A program made the position numbers and the translations under genes. A stretch of 64,000 nucleotides of DNA from assembly GCF_009857595.1 (NCBI RefSeq), contig NZ_WWCU01000007.1:124001-188000 (forward strand), in the 5' to 3' direction. Origin of the DNA: Pseudoduganella aquatica. GTDB lineage: Bacteria; Pseudomonadota; Gammaproteobacteria; Burkholderiales; Burkholderiaceae_D. The notes under the pieces are model-generated. The model was not told the origin of the DNA. It worked only from the letters and a program-made list of their open reading frames with translations, and ran no database searches. Below, in pieces: positions 1-8,820 of the stretch; positions within the stretch are counted from its first letter, which is position 1; each line of letters starts with the position of its first letter.

Positions 1-47
1 TCCTGGTGCTGGCGATAGGGCCGCTGTTCCGCCGCATGCGCTCCTAG
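1..47 (+). CDS. C-terminal end of an unidentified, possibly membrane, protein
   Basis: An open frame enters from the left edge and ends at TAG 45-47. Only the last 14 residues are visible: a short hydrophobic stretch (LVLAIGPLF) followed by the basic tail RRMRS. This is the usual appearance of the last transmembrane helix and cytoplasmic tail of an integral membrane protein such as a transporter, but the fragment is too short to name a family. It converges on the TonB-like gene, with a 6-nt gap between the two stop codons and no recognisable terminator. Confidence 0.35.
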   Translation, partial: LVLAIGPLFRRMRS

Positions 48-53
48 CGCCGT

Positions 54-689
54 TCAATCATCCAGATTCCACACGTATTGCATGCGCGTCCAGGACTGCT
101 GAGGCACGCCGTCTATGGTGCCGGGCTTGAACCTGCACAGGCCCAGTCCCACCTGCGCGGCGCGGTCCAGGTCGCGGAAGCCGCTGGACTTTACTATTTT
201 TGAATCCGCCACCCGGCCGTCGGTGCCGATCAGCAGGGCCAGCGTGACCGCGCCGGAGTCGCCGTTGCGCAGCGCGCTTTTCGGGTAGTCCGGCTTGGCG
301 CAGTTGGCTGCGTCCACCACCGCAGCCACATGCACCGGCGCCCTGGTCGGCGCCACGCGGGCGGCGCCGGTGTCTGCGCTGGCCACCACCGGGCCGGGAG
401 TCGACGGCTGCGCGCTGTCCGTCAGCGGACGGGCGGTGACGTTGGACTGCTGCTGCGGAATATGGTCCGGCACGGGCGGCACGTAGATGTCGGGCTGGCG
501 CGGCGCGTCCATCGGCAGGTCGGTGTATTCCACTTTGCGCGGCGGCTCCACCACTTCCTTCACCAGATCCACGGTGGTTTCCGGCAAATGGAACACCGTG
601 ATGCGGGAACTGCTCATCACCAGCACGGCCAAAGCCACGTGCAGGGCTGCGACCACCGTGATGCCGGTCAGGTTTTTTTCGTTCTTCAT
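54..689 (-). CDS. TonB family energy-transducer-like protein
   Basis: 211 aa. An N-terminal hydrophobic segment at about residues 9-27 follows the charged start MKNEKN and would anchor the protein in the inner membrane. A proline-rich middle follows (residues about 45-100, with VEPPRK and PPVPDHIPQQQ). The C-terminal 80 residues match the TonB C-terminal fold, with a YPKSALRNGDSG segment and a TDGRVADSKIVKSSG beta-hairpin pattern. TonB proteins couple ExbBD proton-motive energy to outer-membrane receptors. No exbB/exbD or receptor gene is adjacent, so this is an orphan TonB or a TonB-domain envelope protein. The start ATG has an AGGAGCG-type ribosome site just upstream. Confidence 0.8.
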   Translation of the reverse strand: MKNEKNLTGITVVAALHVALAVLVMSSSRITVFHLPETTVDLVKEVVEPPRKVEYTDLPMDAPRQPDIYVPPVPDHIPQQQSNVTARPLTDSAQPSTPGPVVASADTGAARVAPTRAPVHVAAVVDAANCAKPDYPKSALRNGDSGAVTLALLIGTDGRVADSKIVKSSGFRDLDRAAQVGLGLCRFKPGTIDGVPQQSWTRMQYVWNLDD

Positions 690-830
690 GTGCGCTCCTG
701 TTCATGTGGAACCTAAAATTGCTAGGTTGTGGAATTATATTATTCTATCAAATAGAAAACGAAAAGCAGTTTCAGTGGAAATGCATGGTGTGATATGCTT
801 CTAACCAGTGGAAATTATTTTTGCGACTGG

Positions 831-1478
831 ATGGAAATGGAACGAAAAACACGGGTTCTGCTGGCGGATGACCATCCGATTGTCATGACGGGCTTTGCCA
901 TGTCACTGGAGAGCCACGGCATGGACGTGGTGGGGCAGGCGCGCACGCCGGCCGACGCCATCGCGCAGTTCGCGGCCCTGCAGCCGGACGTGCTGGTGCT
1001 GGACATCCGCTTCGGCGAGGAGCTGACCGGGCTGGACGTGGCCAAGCAGGTGCTGGCGCAGACGCCGTCGGCCAAGATCGTGTTCCTGAGCCAGTTCGAC
1101 CAGGACAGCCTGATCAAGGAAACCTACCGCCTCGGCGGGCGCGCCTTCATGACCAAGGATTGCGATCCGGCCGATTTGGCGGCGGCGGTGCTGCGCGCGC
1201 AGGAGGGTGGGCTGTACTTCGCGCCGCAGATCGCCGAGCGCCTGGCGCAGCTGTCGGTGCAGGGCGAGCAGTCGCCTCAGGCGCAGCTTGACGAGCGCGC
1301 GCTGGAGATCTTCACGCTGATGGCCGAAGGCCTGACCAACGCGGAGATCGCCGAGAAGCTGGACGTATCCACCAAGACCATCAGCAATATCAGCCAGGCC
1401 GTGAAGGAGAAGCTGGGCGTGCACCGGCCCGCGCTGATCACGCGGCTAGCCGTCAAGCACGGCCTGATTGAACCCTGA
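831..1478 (+). CDS. NarL/FixJ-type response regulator
   Basis: About 215 aa from the chosen start. The receiver domain shows the acidic pair LLADDH near the N-terminus, the phospho-acceptor Asp in VLVLDIRF, a Ser-containing switch FLSQFD and the conserved Lys in FMTKD. The C-terminal LuxR-type helix-turn-helix carries LTNAEIAEKLDVSTKTISN. The start is uncertain: in-frame ATGs lie at 795, 831 and 837. I chose 831 because response regulators usually begin a few residues before the first beta strand; no site has a strong Shine-Dalgarno. The stop overlaps the next ATG (TGATG), so it is translationally coupled to the sensor kinase and should be its cognate regulator. Confidence 0.88.
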   Translation: MEMERKTRVLLADDHPIVMTGFAMSLESHGMDVVGQARTPADAIAQFAALQPDVLVLDIRFGEELTGLDVAKQVLAQTPSAKIVFLSQFDQDSLIKETYRLGGRAFMTKDCDPADLAAAVLRAQEGGLYFAPQIAERLAQLSVQGEQSPQAQLDERALEIFTLMAEGLTNAEIAEKLDVSTKTISNISQAVKEKLGVHRPALITRLAVKHGLIEP

Positions 1479-2761
1479 TGGCGCTGGCCTTCTGGCGCGG
1501 CTGGAGCGTGCGCGCGCGGCTGCTGTCCATTATCATCGTGCCGGTGGCGTATATGTTCGTCACCTTTGTGGCCTACGCCTGGCAGTCGCGCCTGACCGAG
1601 GTGCGGGAGGAGCTGGCCGAGCGCGGGCCGCTGGTCGCCAAGGTGGTGGCAGACAGCAGCGAATACAGCATCAGCCTGGGCAAGCTCGATGAGCTTCGGT
1701 CCAGCGTCAGCCGCATGATGCAGTCGGACAGCAGCATCCACAAGGTGGAGTTGTTCGACAAGGCGCGCAAGCCCTTGCTGCAAGTGGCCAGCCGCAGCGG
1801 CGGCCAGCCGGAGCCGAACTATTACGAGACGCCCATCCTGCGGCGCCTGGTCTGGATGAATATGCAGAGCCTTGCGCCGGGACCGGAGGGTATGACGGTG
1901 GAGACGGTCGGCCACGTGCGCGTGACCATGTCCTCCACCGCCATGCTGCGCAAGCAGACCGGCCGCTTCTGCTTTGCGCTGCTGGTGGCGAGCCTGGGGC
2001 TGCTGGTGTGCGCGCTGCTGGCCTGGCATCTGGCCAAGCAGTTCAGTCATTCGCTGAACGCCTCCATCCGCGCCTTGCGCGAGGCCGACGCGGAGAAGCG
2101 CCGGCTGATACGCAAGGTGAACAGCGCGGTGGAGGAAGAGCGCAAAAGCATCGCGCTGGAAATTCATGATGAGCTGAACGCCACGCTGATCGCGGTGCGG
2201 CTGGAGTCGCAGCGGGTGGTGGATTTGTCGCGCAAGCTGGAGCAGGGGCCGGAGGCGCAGGAGATCGCTGCGCGCGCGCAGGGCGTGATCCAGCTGGCGC
2301 TGGGACTGTACAACAGCGGCCGCGCGCTGGTGCGGCGCTTGCGGCCAGAAGTGCTTGAGATGCTGGGCCTGCAAGGCGCGCTTGAAGAAATGGTGCGCCA
2401 CTACGACCGCGCAGGCGCAGGCTGCCGCTTCGAGTTCCAGGCCGAAGGCGACTTCTCAAAACTGGACAGCGCAGTCGCCATCTCCGCGTACCGCACGGTG
2501 CAGGAAGCCTTGTCCAACGTGGTCAAGCACGCCCGTGCCACGCGCGTGACAGTCTCCTTGCGGCAGGCGGCCGGTCCGCAAGGCAGCACGCTGTTGATCG
2601 AGGTGGCCGACAACGGCAAAGGCTATGACCCGGCGCAAGCGTCGCCCGGCATCGGCATCATCGGCATGCGCGAGCGGGCCGACGCGTTCGGCGGCAGCCT
2701 GGCCATCGCCACCGGCCACCAGGGCACCACCATCGCCATCCGCCTGCCGCTGGGGATGTAG
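1478..2761 (+). CDS. NarX/UhpB-type sensor histidine kinase
   Basis: 427 aa. Two hydrophobic segments (about residues 15-35 and 164-185) flank a roughly 130-residue periplasmic sensor region with no recognisable family. A HisKA_3 dimerisation domain follows, with the phospho-acceptor His230 in ALEIHDELN. The HATPase domain shows the N box QEALSNVVKHA and the G box VADNGKGYDP plus GIGIIGMRERA. This architecture pairs with NarL-type regulators, and the gene starts one base inside the stop of the preceding regulator. The signal sensed cannot be inferred from sequence. Its end lies 8 bp from the convergent DUF3999 gene, with no obvious terminator between them. Confidence 0.88.
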   Translation: MALAFWRGWSVRARLLSIIIVPVAYMFVTFVAYAWQSRLTEVREELAERGPLVAKVVADSSEYSISLGKLDELRSSVSRMMQSDSSIHKVELFDKARKPLLQVASRSGGQPEPNYYETPILRRLVWMNMQSLAPGPEGMTVETVGHVRVTMSSTAMLRKQTGRFCFALLVASLGLLVCALLAWHLAKQFSHSLNASIRALREADAEKRRLIRKVNSAVEEERKSIALEIHDELNATLIAVRLESQRVVDLSRKLEQGPEAQEIAARAQGVIQLALGLYNSGRALVRRLRPEVLEMLGLQGALEEMVRHYDRAGAGCRFEFQAEGDFSKLDSAVAISAYRTVQEALSNVVKHARATRVTVSLRQAAGPQGSTLLIEVADNGKGYDPAQASPGIGIIGMRERADAFGGSLAIATGHQGTTIAIRLPLGM

Positions 2762-2769
2762 GCCGGAAC

Positions 2770-4224
2770 CTATTTCGACTGCTGGCTGCCGTTCATCTGG
2801 CGCAGCAGGGTGCGTGCGAAGTAGGCCAGCAGGGCGATCCCGGCCAGCAGCACTGTCCAGAGGATGACGGTGCGCTGCGTGACCTTGGATTCCGGAGGCG
2901 CGGCGCCGGGGATGCCCGGCGCCGGTTGAGCGGCAGGCGGTTCGGCGTGCGCTTGCGGCAGGGCGCGCAGTTCGTCGGCGCTGAAGCCGGGCGCGATCTG
3001 GGACGGTTGCAGCGCGGCCCGTTCGGTGTCCGCGCGGCCGAAAGCAAGCCGGTAGGGGCCTTTGCCGTTGGCGAGCAGCAGCAGCGTGGACGGCGTCCAG
3101 GAAACGCGTAGCGCCGGCTGCACCGCCGAGGCGTGCTGCGTCTTCGCGACCCAGGTTTCCGTGTGCGTCTCTTCGATGGCGGCATCGTCCGATTTGCGTT
3201 CCACGCCTTGCTGGCTGATGCGGTAAAAGGTGGTGTTCAGCACGGGAATGAACTGCCATACCGGCTGGGACTGGTGCCTGCGGTGCCGGCTTGGCAGCTG
3301 CTCGTAGCGGCCCAGTACAACGGGGAAGACAACGTTGGCGGCGTCAAACTGCATGCCGATGCGCTCCACCGGGATGGCGATGCTGCTGCGGTACACGAGG
3401 TCCGTGCCGTTCCTGGCCGTCGTGGGCTGCAGGGTGATGGTATCCAGCGGCGTGCCTGTTTTGGCTGTGCTGGCGCTTTCGGCCACAATGCGTGCGAACA
3501 CCAGCGGCGTGCCGCTGCGCCAACTGATGCGCGCATAGCGGAAGCGGGCGGCTTGCAGCACCATGCGGCTGTTCGACAGCGTGTCGGCATTTGCATTGGC
3601 GAGCCAGTTCAATTCGGCGGCGCCGGTGGATTCCCAATGCTGCAGGTCGTCGCTGGTTTCCAGCCAGAGCTGCGCGCTGTAGCTGGGTGTGCCCGGTGGG
3701 AGTTCGAAGCGCAGCGCCGATATTGCAGGCGCTTCGCCGCGCGCGTCCTTGTCGCTGCCGATATCCAGTATCAGGTTCGACAGCCTTTCCTGCGCGGCGG
3801 CGGCTGGCGATGCCGGGCTGTTTGCGACGGACAGCAGGCGTCCGCTGCCGTCGGTGCGGATATCCAGCCGCGCGCCTGCCGCTTCGCCGGCCGTACCCAC
3901 TGCCGATTTCAGCGGGAAGATCTTCACCGGCAGCTCGGTCACCGTGGTGCGCGTTTGCACCGGCGGCGCGAGCAGCGCGAATGGCACGGCTGCCCCGGTG
4001 CTGTCGAACACGATCAAGTCGCCCAGCGATGACGACTGGGAACCGAGGTAAACCTGTTGCGGCAGGCGCAGCGCCGCCAGGCCGCTGTCCTTATCCACGT
4101 TGACGGCGATGGTGTGGCTGTAGCCGGCGGTGCTTGCCGGAGCGGCCGCGTGGCAGGCGCCCGCCAGCAGCAGTGCCGCAAGGGCGGCGTGGCGCGGGAT
4201 GAGACGCAGGACGGCGCGCTTCAC
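2770..4224 (-). CDS. DUF3999 family secreted/membrane protein
   Basis: 484 aa. The start is GTG at 4224, inside a GTGA overlap with the stop of the upstream DUF2339 gene and preceded by GGAGG. A signal peptide (KRAVLRLIPRHAALAALL, then ACHA-A) leads into a long predicted beta-rich extracytoplasmic region. A single C-terminal transmembrane helix (VILWTVLLAGIALLAYFA) precedes a short basic tail. DUF3999 genes commonly sit next to DUF2339 genes, as here, but their biochemical role is not established. The likely topology is a periplasmic domain anchored by the C-terminal helix, perhaps as partner of the multi-spanning DUF2339 protein. Confidence 0.82.
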   Translation of the reverse strand: MKRAVLRLIPRHAALAALLLAGACHAAAPASTAGYSHTIAVNVDKDSGLAALRLPQQVYLGSQSSSLGDLIVFDSTGAAVPFALLAPPVQTRTTVTELPVKIFPLKSAVGTAGEAAGARLDIRTDGSGRLLSVANSPASPAAAAQERLSNLILDIGSDKDARGEAPAISALRFELPPGTPSYSAQLWLETSDDLQHWESTGAAELNWLANANADTLSNSRMVLQAARFRYARISWRSGTPLVFARIVAESASTAKTGTPLDTITLQPTTARNGTDLVYRSSIAIPVERIGMQFDAANVVFPVVLGRYEQLPSRHRRHQSQPVWQFIPVLNTTFYRISQQGVERKSDDAAIEETHTETWVAKTQHASAVQPALRVSWTPSTLLLLANGKGPYRLAFGRADTERAALQPSQIAPGFSADELRALPQAHAEPPAAQPAPGIPGAAPPESKVTQRTVILWTVLLAGIALLAYFARTLLRQMNGSQQSK

Positions 4225-7200
4225 ACGGCCTCCGCACGCTGGGCGGCAGGCGGCAGCGGCGCCACGTAGCCTATGGCCACCATCAGCAAACCGGCGCCGA
4301 TGAAGGATATGATGCGCTCTATGCCGCCCGCGTTGGACAGGTCGACCGCGAACAGTTTGAGTACCACCACAGCCAGTAGCGCCGCGCCTAGGCCCCATAG
4401 CGTGCGCAAGCCGCGCTGCGCCGCCATCCGCATGAGCAGCATGGCGCTCACGGTCCATATCAGCGAGAGCAGCGCTTGCACGAATTGCGATGCCATCAGC
4501 GCATGGAAGCGGTAGGGCACATCCATGTAGTTGGACACGGAGCGCAACAGGATCAGGTTGAACCACACGTAGCCGGCGCCGGCTGCCGCCAGCCTGAGTT
4601 GCGCGGCGTAGCGGTGTTCCCGGAACGCGGCGGCCGCCAGCAGCAGTGCGAAGCCGGTTGTCAGATCCAGCGGGTTAAGCAAGGGCAGATAGGGCAGCGG
4701 TTCCATGGCGCCGCTGTACAGCAGGTTCCAGCGCGCCGCCAGCAGCAATGTCCACGCTGCGGCGATCGGCAGCAGCACGCTGCGGTGCCAGCCGTTCAGG
4801 GGCTGCAGCGGCCAGTCGTCCTTCGCCGCGCAGCGCAGCAGGAAGGCGGTGGCGGCCATCATGGCCCATGCGGGCAGGTAGCGCGCCCAGCCTCCGCTGA
4901 CTTCCCAGCCGTCCAGCAGCAAGCGGGTCTGCGCTTCGGTGCTGCCCGCCAGCAGCGCGCCGCTGATGGCGTGGTTCAGTACCGGCCAGATCATCAGCCA
5001 AGGCACGGCGATCCGCAGCAGATGGAGTGCCACCAGCGCGGCGCGCGGCAGCGGCCATGCCATGCGCGTCCAGGTGCGCAGCGTGTATTCTGCGGCGGCC
5101 CATGCGATGGCGTAAGCGCTCCATGCCAGTGCACCGGGCGTTTGGCTTGCCATGTACATCACCAGCAGCATGGCGGCACCGATACCGGCCAGTGCGAGCC
5201 ACACCGGCGCTGCCAGCGCGCGCAGGCCGCTCCAGTCCAGGCGTCGCGCCAGGTATTGCAGGACCAATGCGAGCACGCTGGCGGCGATGGCGTAGAACGA
5301 TGCCATGGCTGGCACGGCAAGGCTCTGCGGCAGGGAATACTGGTCCGCCAGCCAGGAGGCCAGGGGCGCCAGTGCCATGCCGAACCAGGCCAGTCCCACT
5401 CCGGTCAGCAGGGCGTCGGAAGTGAGGGCGAGCGCGTCCCGGTCATCCTGGGCGGCGCTGCGTTGGGCGCGACGGCGGAACGACAGGCTGGAGAGGAACA
5501 GGCCGGCGCCCAGCATGGCAGCGCTGAGGAATGGGCCGTCGAGCAGGGGGATCCGGCCGTCAATCCAGTACCAGTTCGTGCGGTACAGGAACACGGCGGC
5601 GGCCAGGAGCTGTACCGCCACGGTGTAACTGCCCGCCATGCGCCAGCGCAAGCGGCCGGCAATCACACCGAGCAGGGCTGCCACCATGAGCGCGCTCGCG
5701 GTGAGCAAGTTAAGCTGCAGTGCGCCGCTGCTGCGGCTGAACACTTCGTTCCAGGCGCCCGCCAGCAGCCAGGCGGCTGCCACGGCCAGCAGGAGCGGGG
5801 CCAGTTGGCTGCGCAGGTCTGCCGGCACGGCGTCGTCCGCGCCGCGCAACTGAACGGCGGCGATAAAGGTGCTGGCGGCCAGGATCAGGAAGCCTAGCCA
5901 GATATTGGTGCCGGCCACGATGGTGGCATCGGGCGTGACAATGTCGCCGAGGAAGCCGATCCAGGCGGCGGCTTGGACCAGCAGTCCGAAGATCCATGCC
6001 AGCTTGCGCTGCTGGCGCAGGCCCACCCACACCAGGCCGGCGCCTTCCAGCGCCCAGGCGGTGGCGGTCCAGCGTCCGTCCAGCGCAAAGGGCAGGGCCA
6101 GCGTGCCGAACACCACGCCGAGGGCCAGGAAAGATTCGGCCAGCAGACGGCCGCTTGCGCCCATGCGGCGCCACAGCGCGAGCGCCAGGCCGGTGTAGAG
6201 CAGGCCCATGGCGAGGGCCGACCAGGCCATACCGAACTCCATATGCTGCACCAGCCCGTGCTGCAGGCCGATGACCGCCAGCGGGGTGCCGAACACCAGC
6301 GTGCCGTCCACGTAGTGCGCCAGCTTGGGCGCTTGCCGCTGCGCGTAGAAGACGGCGATGGCGATGTACATCAGCAGGAACAGTCCGAGGAACAGCTGGG
6401 CCGACAGGTAGTTTTCCGGCGCGTAGCGCAGCACGCCCCAAGCGGTGCCGAGCACGAAGGTGCAGGCGAAGCCGAGCACGTTGAGGGCGCGCCAGGATTT
6501 TTTGGTGGCGATGCAGAGTATGCCCGTGTTCAGAGTCGCGCAGTAGCTGAACAGGGCAACGTGGTTGCCGCTGCCGGTGGAGATCAGCACTGGGGCCGCG
6601 AAGCCGCCGATGATGCCGAAAACGGCCAGCCAGACGGCGTCTTGCAGCACTGCCAGCACGCAGGCGAAGGCAACGAAGACGATGAGCAGCGCAAAGGCCG
6701 GCGTGGCGGGCAGCAGATGGTAGATGCGGAAGGCCGCAAAGGTCGTCAGGATCAGGACCGCAATCGCCGTGCCTTGCACGGGCAGGCTCATGCCGGGCCG
6801 GGTCTCGCGGATGCGCCAGCCCCAGGCCAGCAGCGCCATGTCCGCCAGCGCCACGGTGCTCAGGCGCAGCTCGATGGGGGTGTTGAAATTGGCGGCGGTG
6901 TACTTGAGCAGGAAGCCCACGCCCATGAACAGGATCAACAGGCCAAGCTTGGCGACGATGTTGCCGCCCAATAGCCATGCGTGCGCGGCCGTCAGCCATG
7001 CCGGCGGCGCACCCAGTGATCGGGTGTAGAGCGGGATATCGTCAGCGGCTGCGGCGGGAGAATCGGCCGGAGCGTCGGCCGGAGCGTCGGCGGGTGCAGC
7101 GGCAGGTACAGCGGCAGGTACAGCGGCAGGTACAGCGGGGCGTGCAACCGGCGGTGCGGCGGGTGGTGCAGTGGGCGTTGCAGCGGTGGGCGCACTTGCT

Positions 7201-7460
7201 GCAGGAGCAGCCTGCGCGTCCTGCCTGGCGGCCGGCGGCTCGGCCGTGACCGTCGGGGCGGGCGGAATGGTTGGCGCGCGTTTTGCCGACAGTTCCCGCA
7301 CCTGCATCCGCAATTCGTCAACCAGATGGCGCAGCTGCAGCAGATCCCGGTCGTTGCTCTCTGCATGCCGGCTGGCGCGCCGCGCGGCGAGGATGCAATA
7401 GACCGGCATCCCGATTAAATACAACCCAAGCGCTAAAATCCCGAGGATGATTGTTTCCAT
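4221..7460 (-). CDS. DUF2339 family large polytopic membrane protein
   Basis: 1079 aa from ATG 7460, which has AGGAG 5-6 nt upstream; a TTG 15 bp earlier is less likely. An N-terminal hydrophobic segment (IILGILALGLYLIGMPVY) is followed by a coiled region and a Pro/Ala-rich linker with 12-bp tandem repeats. The remainder is dominated by more than 20 predicted transmembrane helices, the hallmark of DUF2339. The function is unknown. It is the third gene of a minus-strand operon (8692 down to 2770) and overlaps the DUF3999 start by 4 nt, so the two products are probably made together and may act together in the inner membrane. Confidence 0.85.
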   Translation of the reverse strand: METIILGILALGLYLIGMPVYCILAARRASRHAESNDRDLLQLRHLVDELRMQVRELSAKRAPTIPPAPTVTAEPPAARQDAQAAPAASAPTAATPTAPPAAPPVARPAVPAAVPAAVPAAAPADAPADAPADSPAAAADDIPLYTRSLGAPPAWLTAAHAWLLGGNIVAKLGLLILFMGVGFLLKYTAANFNTPIELRLSTVALADMALLAWGWRIRETRPGMSLPVQGTAIAVLILTTFAAFRIYHLLPATPAFALLIVFVAFACVLAVLQDAVWLAVFGIIGGFAAPVLISTGSGNHVALFSYCATLNTGILCIATKKSWRALNVLGFACTFVLGTAWGVLRYAPENYLSAQLFLGLFLLMYIAIAVFYAQRQAPKLAHYVDGTLVFGTPLAVIGLQHGLVQHMEFGMAWSALAMGLLYTGLALALWRRMGASGRLLAESFLALGVVFGTLALPFALDGRWTATAWALEGAGLVWVGLRQQRKLAWIFGLLVQAAAWIGFLGDIVTPDATIVAGTNIWLGFLILAASTFIAAVQLRGADDAVPADLRSQLAPLLLAVAAAWLLAGAWNEVFSRSSGALQLNLLTASALMVAALLGVIAGRLRWRMAGSYTVAVQLLAAAVFLYRTNWYWIDGRIPLLDGPFLSAAMLGAGLFLSSLSFRRRAQRSAAQDDRDALALTSDALLTGVGLAWFGMALAPLASWLADQYSLPQSLAVPAMASFYAIAASVLALVLQYLARRLDWSGLRALAAPVWLALAGIGAAMLLVMYMASQTPGALAWSAYAIAWAAAEYTLRTWTRMAWPLPRAALVALHLLRIAVPWLMIWPVLNHAISGALLAGSTEAQTRLLLDGWEVSGGWARYLPAWAMMAATAFLLRCAAKDDWPLQPLNGWHRSVLLPIAAAWTLLLAARWNLLYSGAMEPLPYLPLLNPLDLTTGFALLLAAAAFREHRYAAQLRLAAAGAGYVWFNLILLRSVSNYMDVPYRFHALMASQFVQALLSLIWTVSAMLLMRMAAQRGLRTLWGLGAALLAVVVLKLFAVDLSNAGGIERIISFIGAGLLMVAIGYVAPLPPAAQRAEAV
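7102..7137. repeat. 12-bp tandem repeat inside the DUF2339 gene
   Basis: Three exact copies of gcaggtacagcg lie head to tail at 7102-7113, 7114-7125 and 7126-7137. A related run of ggagcgtcggcc-like 12-mers lies just to the left (about 7065-7090). On the minus strand they encode the AVPA / ADAP repeats of the Pro/Ala linker. The repeat keeps frame, so copy-number change would only alter linker length. Confidence 0.9.
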
Positions 7461-7481
7461 GACAGCTCCTGCCAATGTGGT

Positions 7482-8279
7482 TCAGCGTATCGTGATCGTA
7501 CGTGCTTGCTTGTCCTGCGCCTTGATGAAACGCACAACCGAGTCCACCGTTACGGTGTCGATCTGGCCCGCCATGCGGCGCTCGTAGGGATGGTCGTCGA
7601 AAGCCACGTTGGCGCGGAACATGCGCGCGCCCAGGCGCGTCATGGCGGGGATCTCGACCGTGATGGGGCGGAAGCCGGACTGCTGCAGCCAGGCTTGCGC
7701 TTCGGCGCGCGTTTCCACCCGGCCCGGCTCCGCGCTTGCGGCGGCGTAGGTTTCCAGTACCCACTGGTTGGAATTCTGGTAGCGCGTGGAGTAGGCGTAG
7801 GACAGCATGTTGTAGCTGCTCTGATGCAGCTTGCGCGGCGTGCTGGCGGACAGCACGCGCGCCAGCCGGGCTTGCATTTCCGGGCTGGGGATCACCAGCT
7901 GCGCCTCGTACAGGAACATATCGTCGAGGAAGAAGTTGCCCAGGCCTTCATTGAACAGGGCGGACGTGGCGCTGCCGCAGTCGTTCAGTTCGTGCACCAC
8001 CAGCCAGCGCTGGCGTTCCTCGTCGCGCCACGCCAGCGCCATGTGCGAGTAGCGCAGGCGGTATTTGCTCAGGTCCTGCCCGGCGCGCGCGATGAAGGCG
8101 ACCTGCGCGCCGCTCTCGTCCAGCGCGCGGCTGGTGCGCAGCGCCAGGTCCATGCCCTTGACGATGGATTGCAGTTCCAGCGGCTTGTCCTCGCAGCTGT
8201 TGCCTGCCCGCGCCGCGTGCGGGAGCAGGACCAGGAGGAGGGCGGCCAGCGCTGCGGCCGGCATGATCAGGCGGCGCAT
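7482..8279 (-). CDS. DUF2145 family secreted protein
   Basis: 265 aa. A clear signal peptide at the N-terminus (AALAALLLVLLPHAARA-G) indicates export. The mature part contains LRYSHMALAWRD, VVHELNDCGSATSALFNEG and LHQSSYNMLSYAY, segments I recognise as typical of DUF2145. The buried Cys/His/Asn residues resemble a papain-like or NlpC-like hydrolase layout, but this is only an impression. It starts 2 nt after the stop of the preceding small secreted protein and ends 21 nt before the DUF2339 start, so it belongs to the same four-gene envelope operon. Confidence 0.78.
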   Translation of the reverse strand: MRRLIMPAAALAALLLVLLPHAARAGNSCEDKPLELQSIVKGMDLALRTSRALDESGAQVAFIARAGQDLSKYRLRYSHMALAWRDEERQRWLVVHELNDCGSATSALFNEGLGNFFLDDMFLYEAQLVIPSPEMQARLARVLSASTPRKLHQSSYNMLSYAYSTRYQNSNQWVLETYAAASAEPGRVETRAEAQAWLQQSGFRPITVEIPAMTRLGARMFRANVAFDDHPYERRMAGQIDTVTVDSVVRFIKAQDKQARTITIR

Positions 8280-8281
8280 GA

Positions 8282-8692
8282 TTATTGCCCCACACGGCTA
8301 TGGTGTATCAGCGCCTGCCCGATTTCGTTGGGGATGAAGGCGATGGCCTTGCCGGACATGACCAGCACGTGGCCGGTGGAGATGGCCGTCACCGTGACGG
8401 CCTGCCCGGCCGCGCGCGACAGGCCTTCAGCCGCCTTGGCGCTCAGCTTGACCGAGGCGGTGGCGCCGTCCGACGCGCCTTTCAGCACGATCACGCTGCC
8501 GTCGGCCACCGCGTCCACGCTGGCGATAAGCACGTAACCAGATGCGGCCACCGCCGACATCGATCCCAGCACGACGATACCGGCCGCGCCGGACAGCGCT
8601 TCCGAGGCGCGCGACAATTCGGAGTTGGCGCCGTTCGCATTGGCGGCGGCAGTGGTGAGGCAGAGCAGGGAAAGCAGCAACAGGCGTTTCAT
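8282..8692 (-). CDS. small secreted protein of unknown function
   Basis: 136 aa with a cleavable-type signal peptide (MKRLLLLSLLCLTTAAANA). The mature region is rich in Ala, Ser and Val, with alternating small residues (ASEALSGAAGIVVLGSMSAV, then SVIVLKGASDGATASVKLSA), suggesting a beta-structured or membrane-associated protein. I do not recognise a family. It is the first gene of the minus-strand operon, separated by 2 nt from the DUF2145 gene. It is transcribed divergently from the XRE regulator at 8821, which is therefore a candidate regulator of the operon. Confidence 0.7.
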   Translation of the reverse strand: MKRLLLLSLLCLTTAAANANGANSELSRASEALSGAAGIVVLGSMSAVAASGYVLIASVDAVADGSVIVLKGASDGATASVKLSAKAAEGLSRAAGQAVTVTAISTGHVLVMSGKAIAFIPNEIGQALIHHSRVGQ

Positions 8693-8820
8693 TTGGGTCT
8701 CCGGTGGGTTGATGGCGCATCTTGGACCCGGCCAGCCTGGCTGGCAATATTTTCGATACTAGTTGTCAGAATTGGGGCGCGTGGTATTATTTTTCGATAC
8801 TTTTGGCGCAAAGCTAGCCC

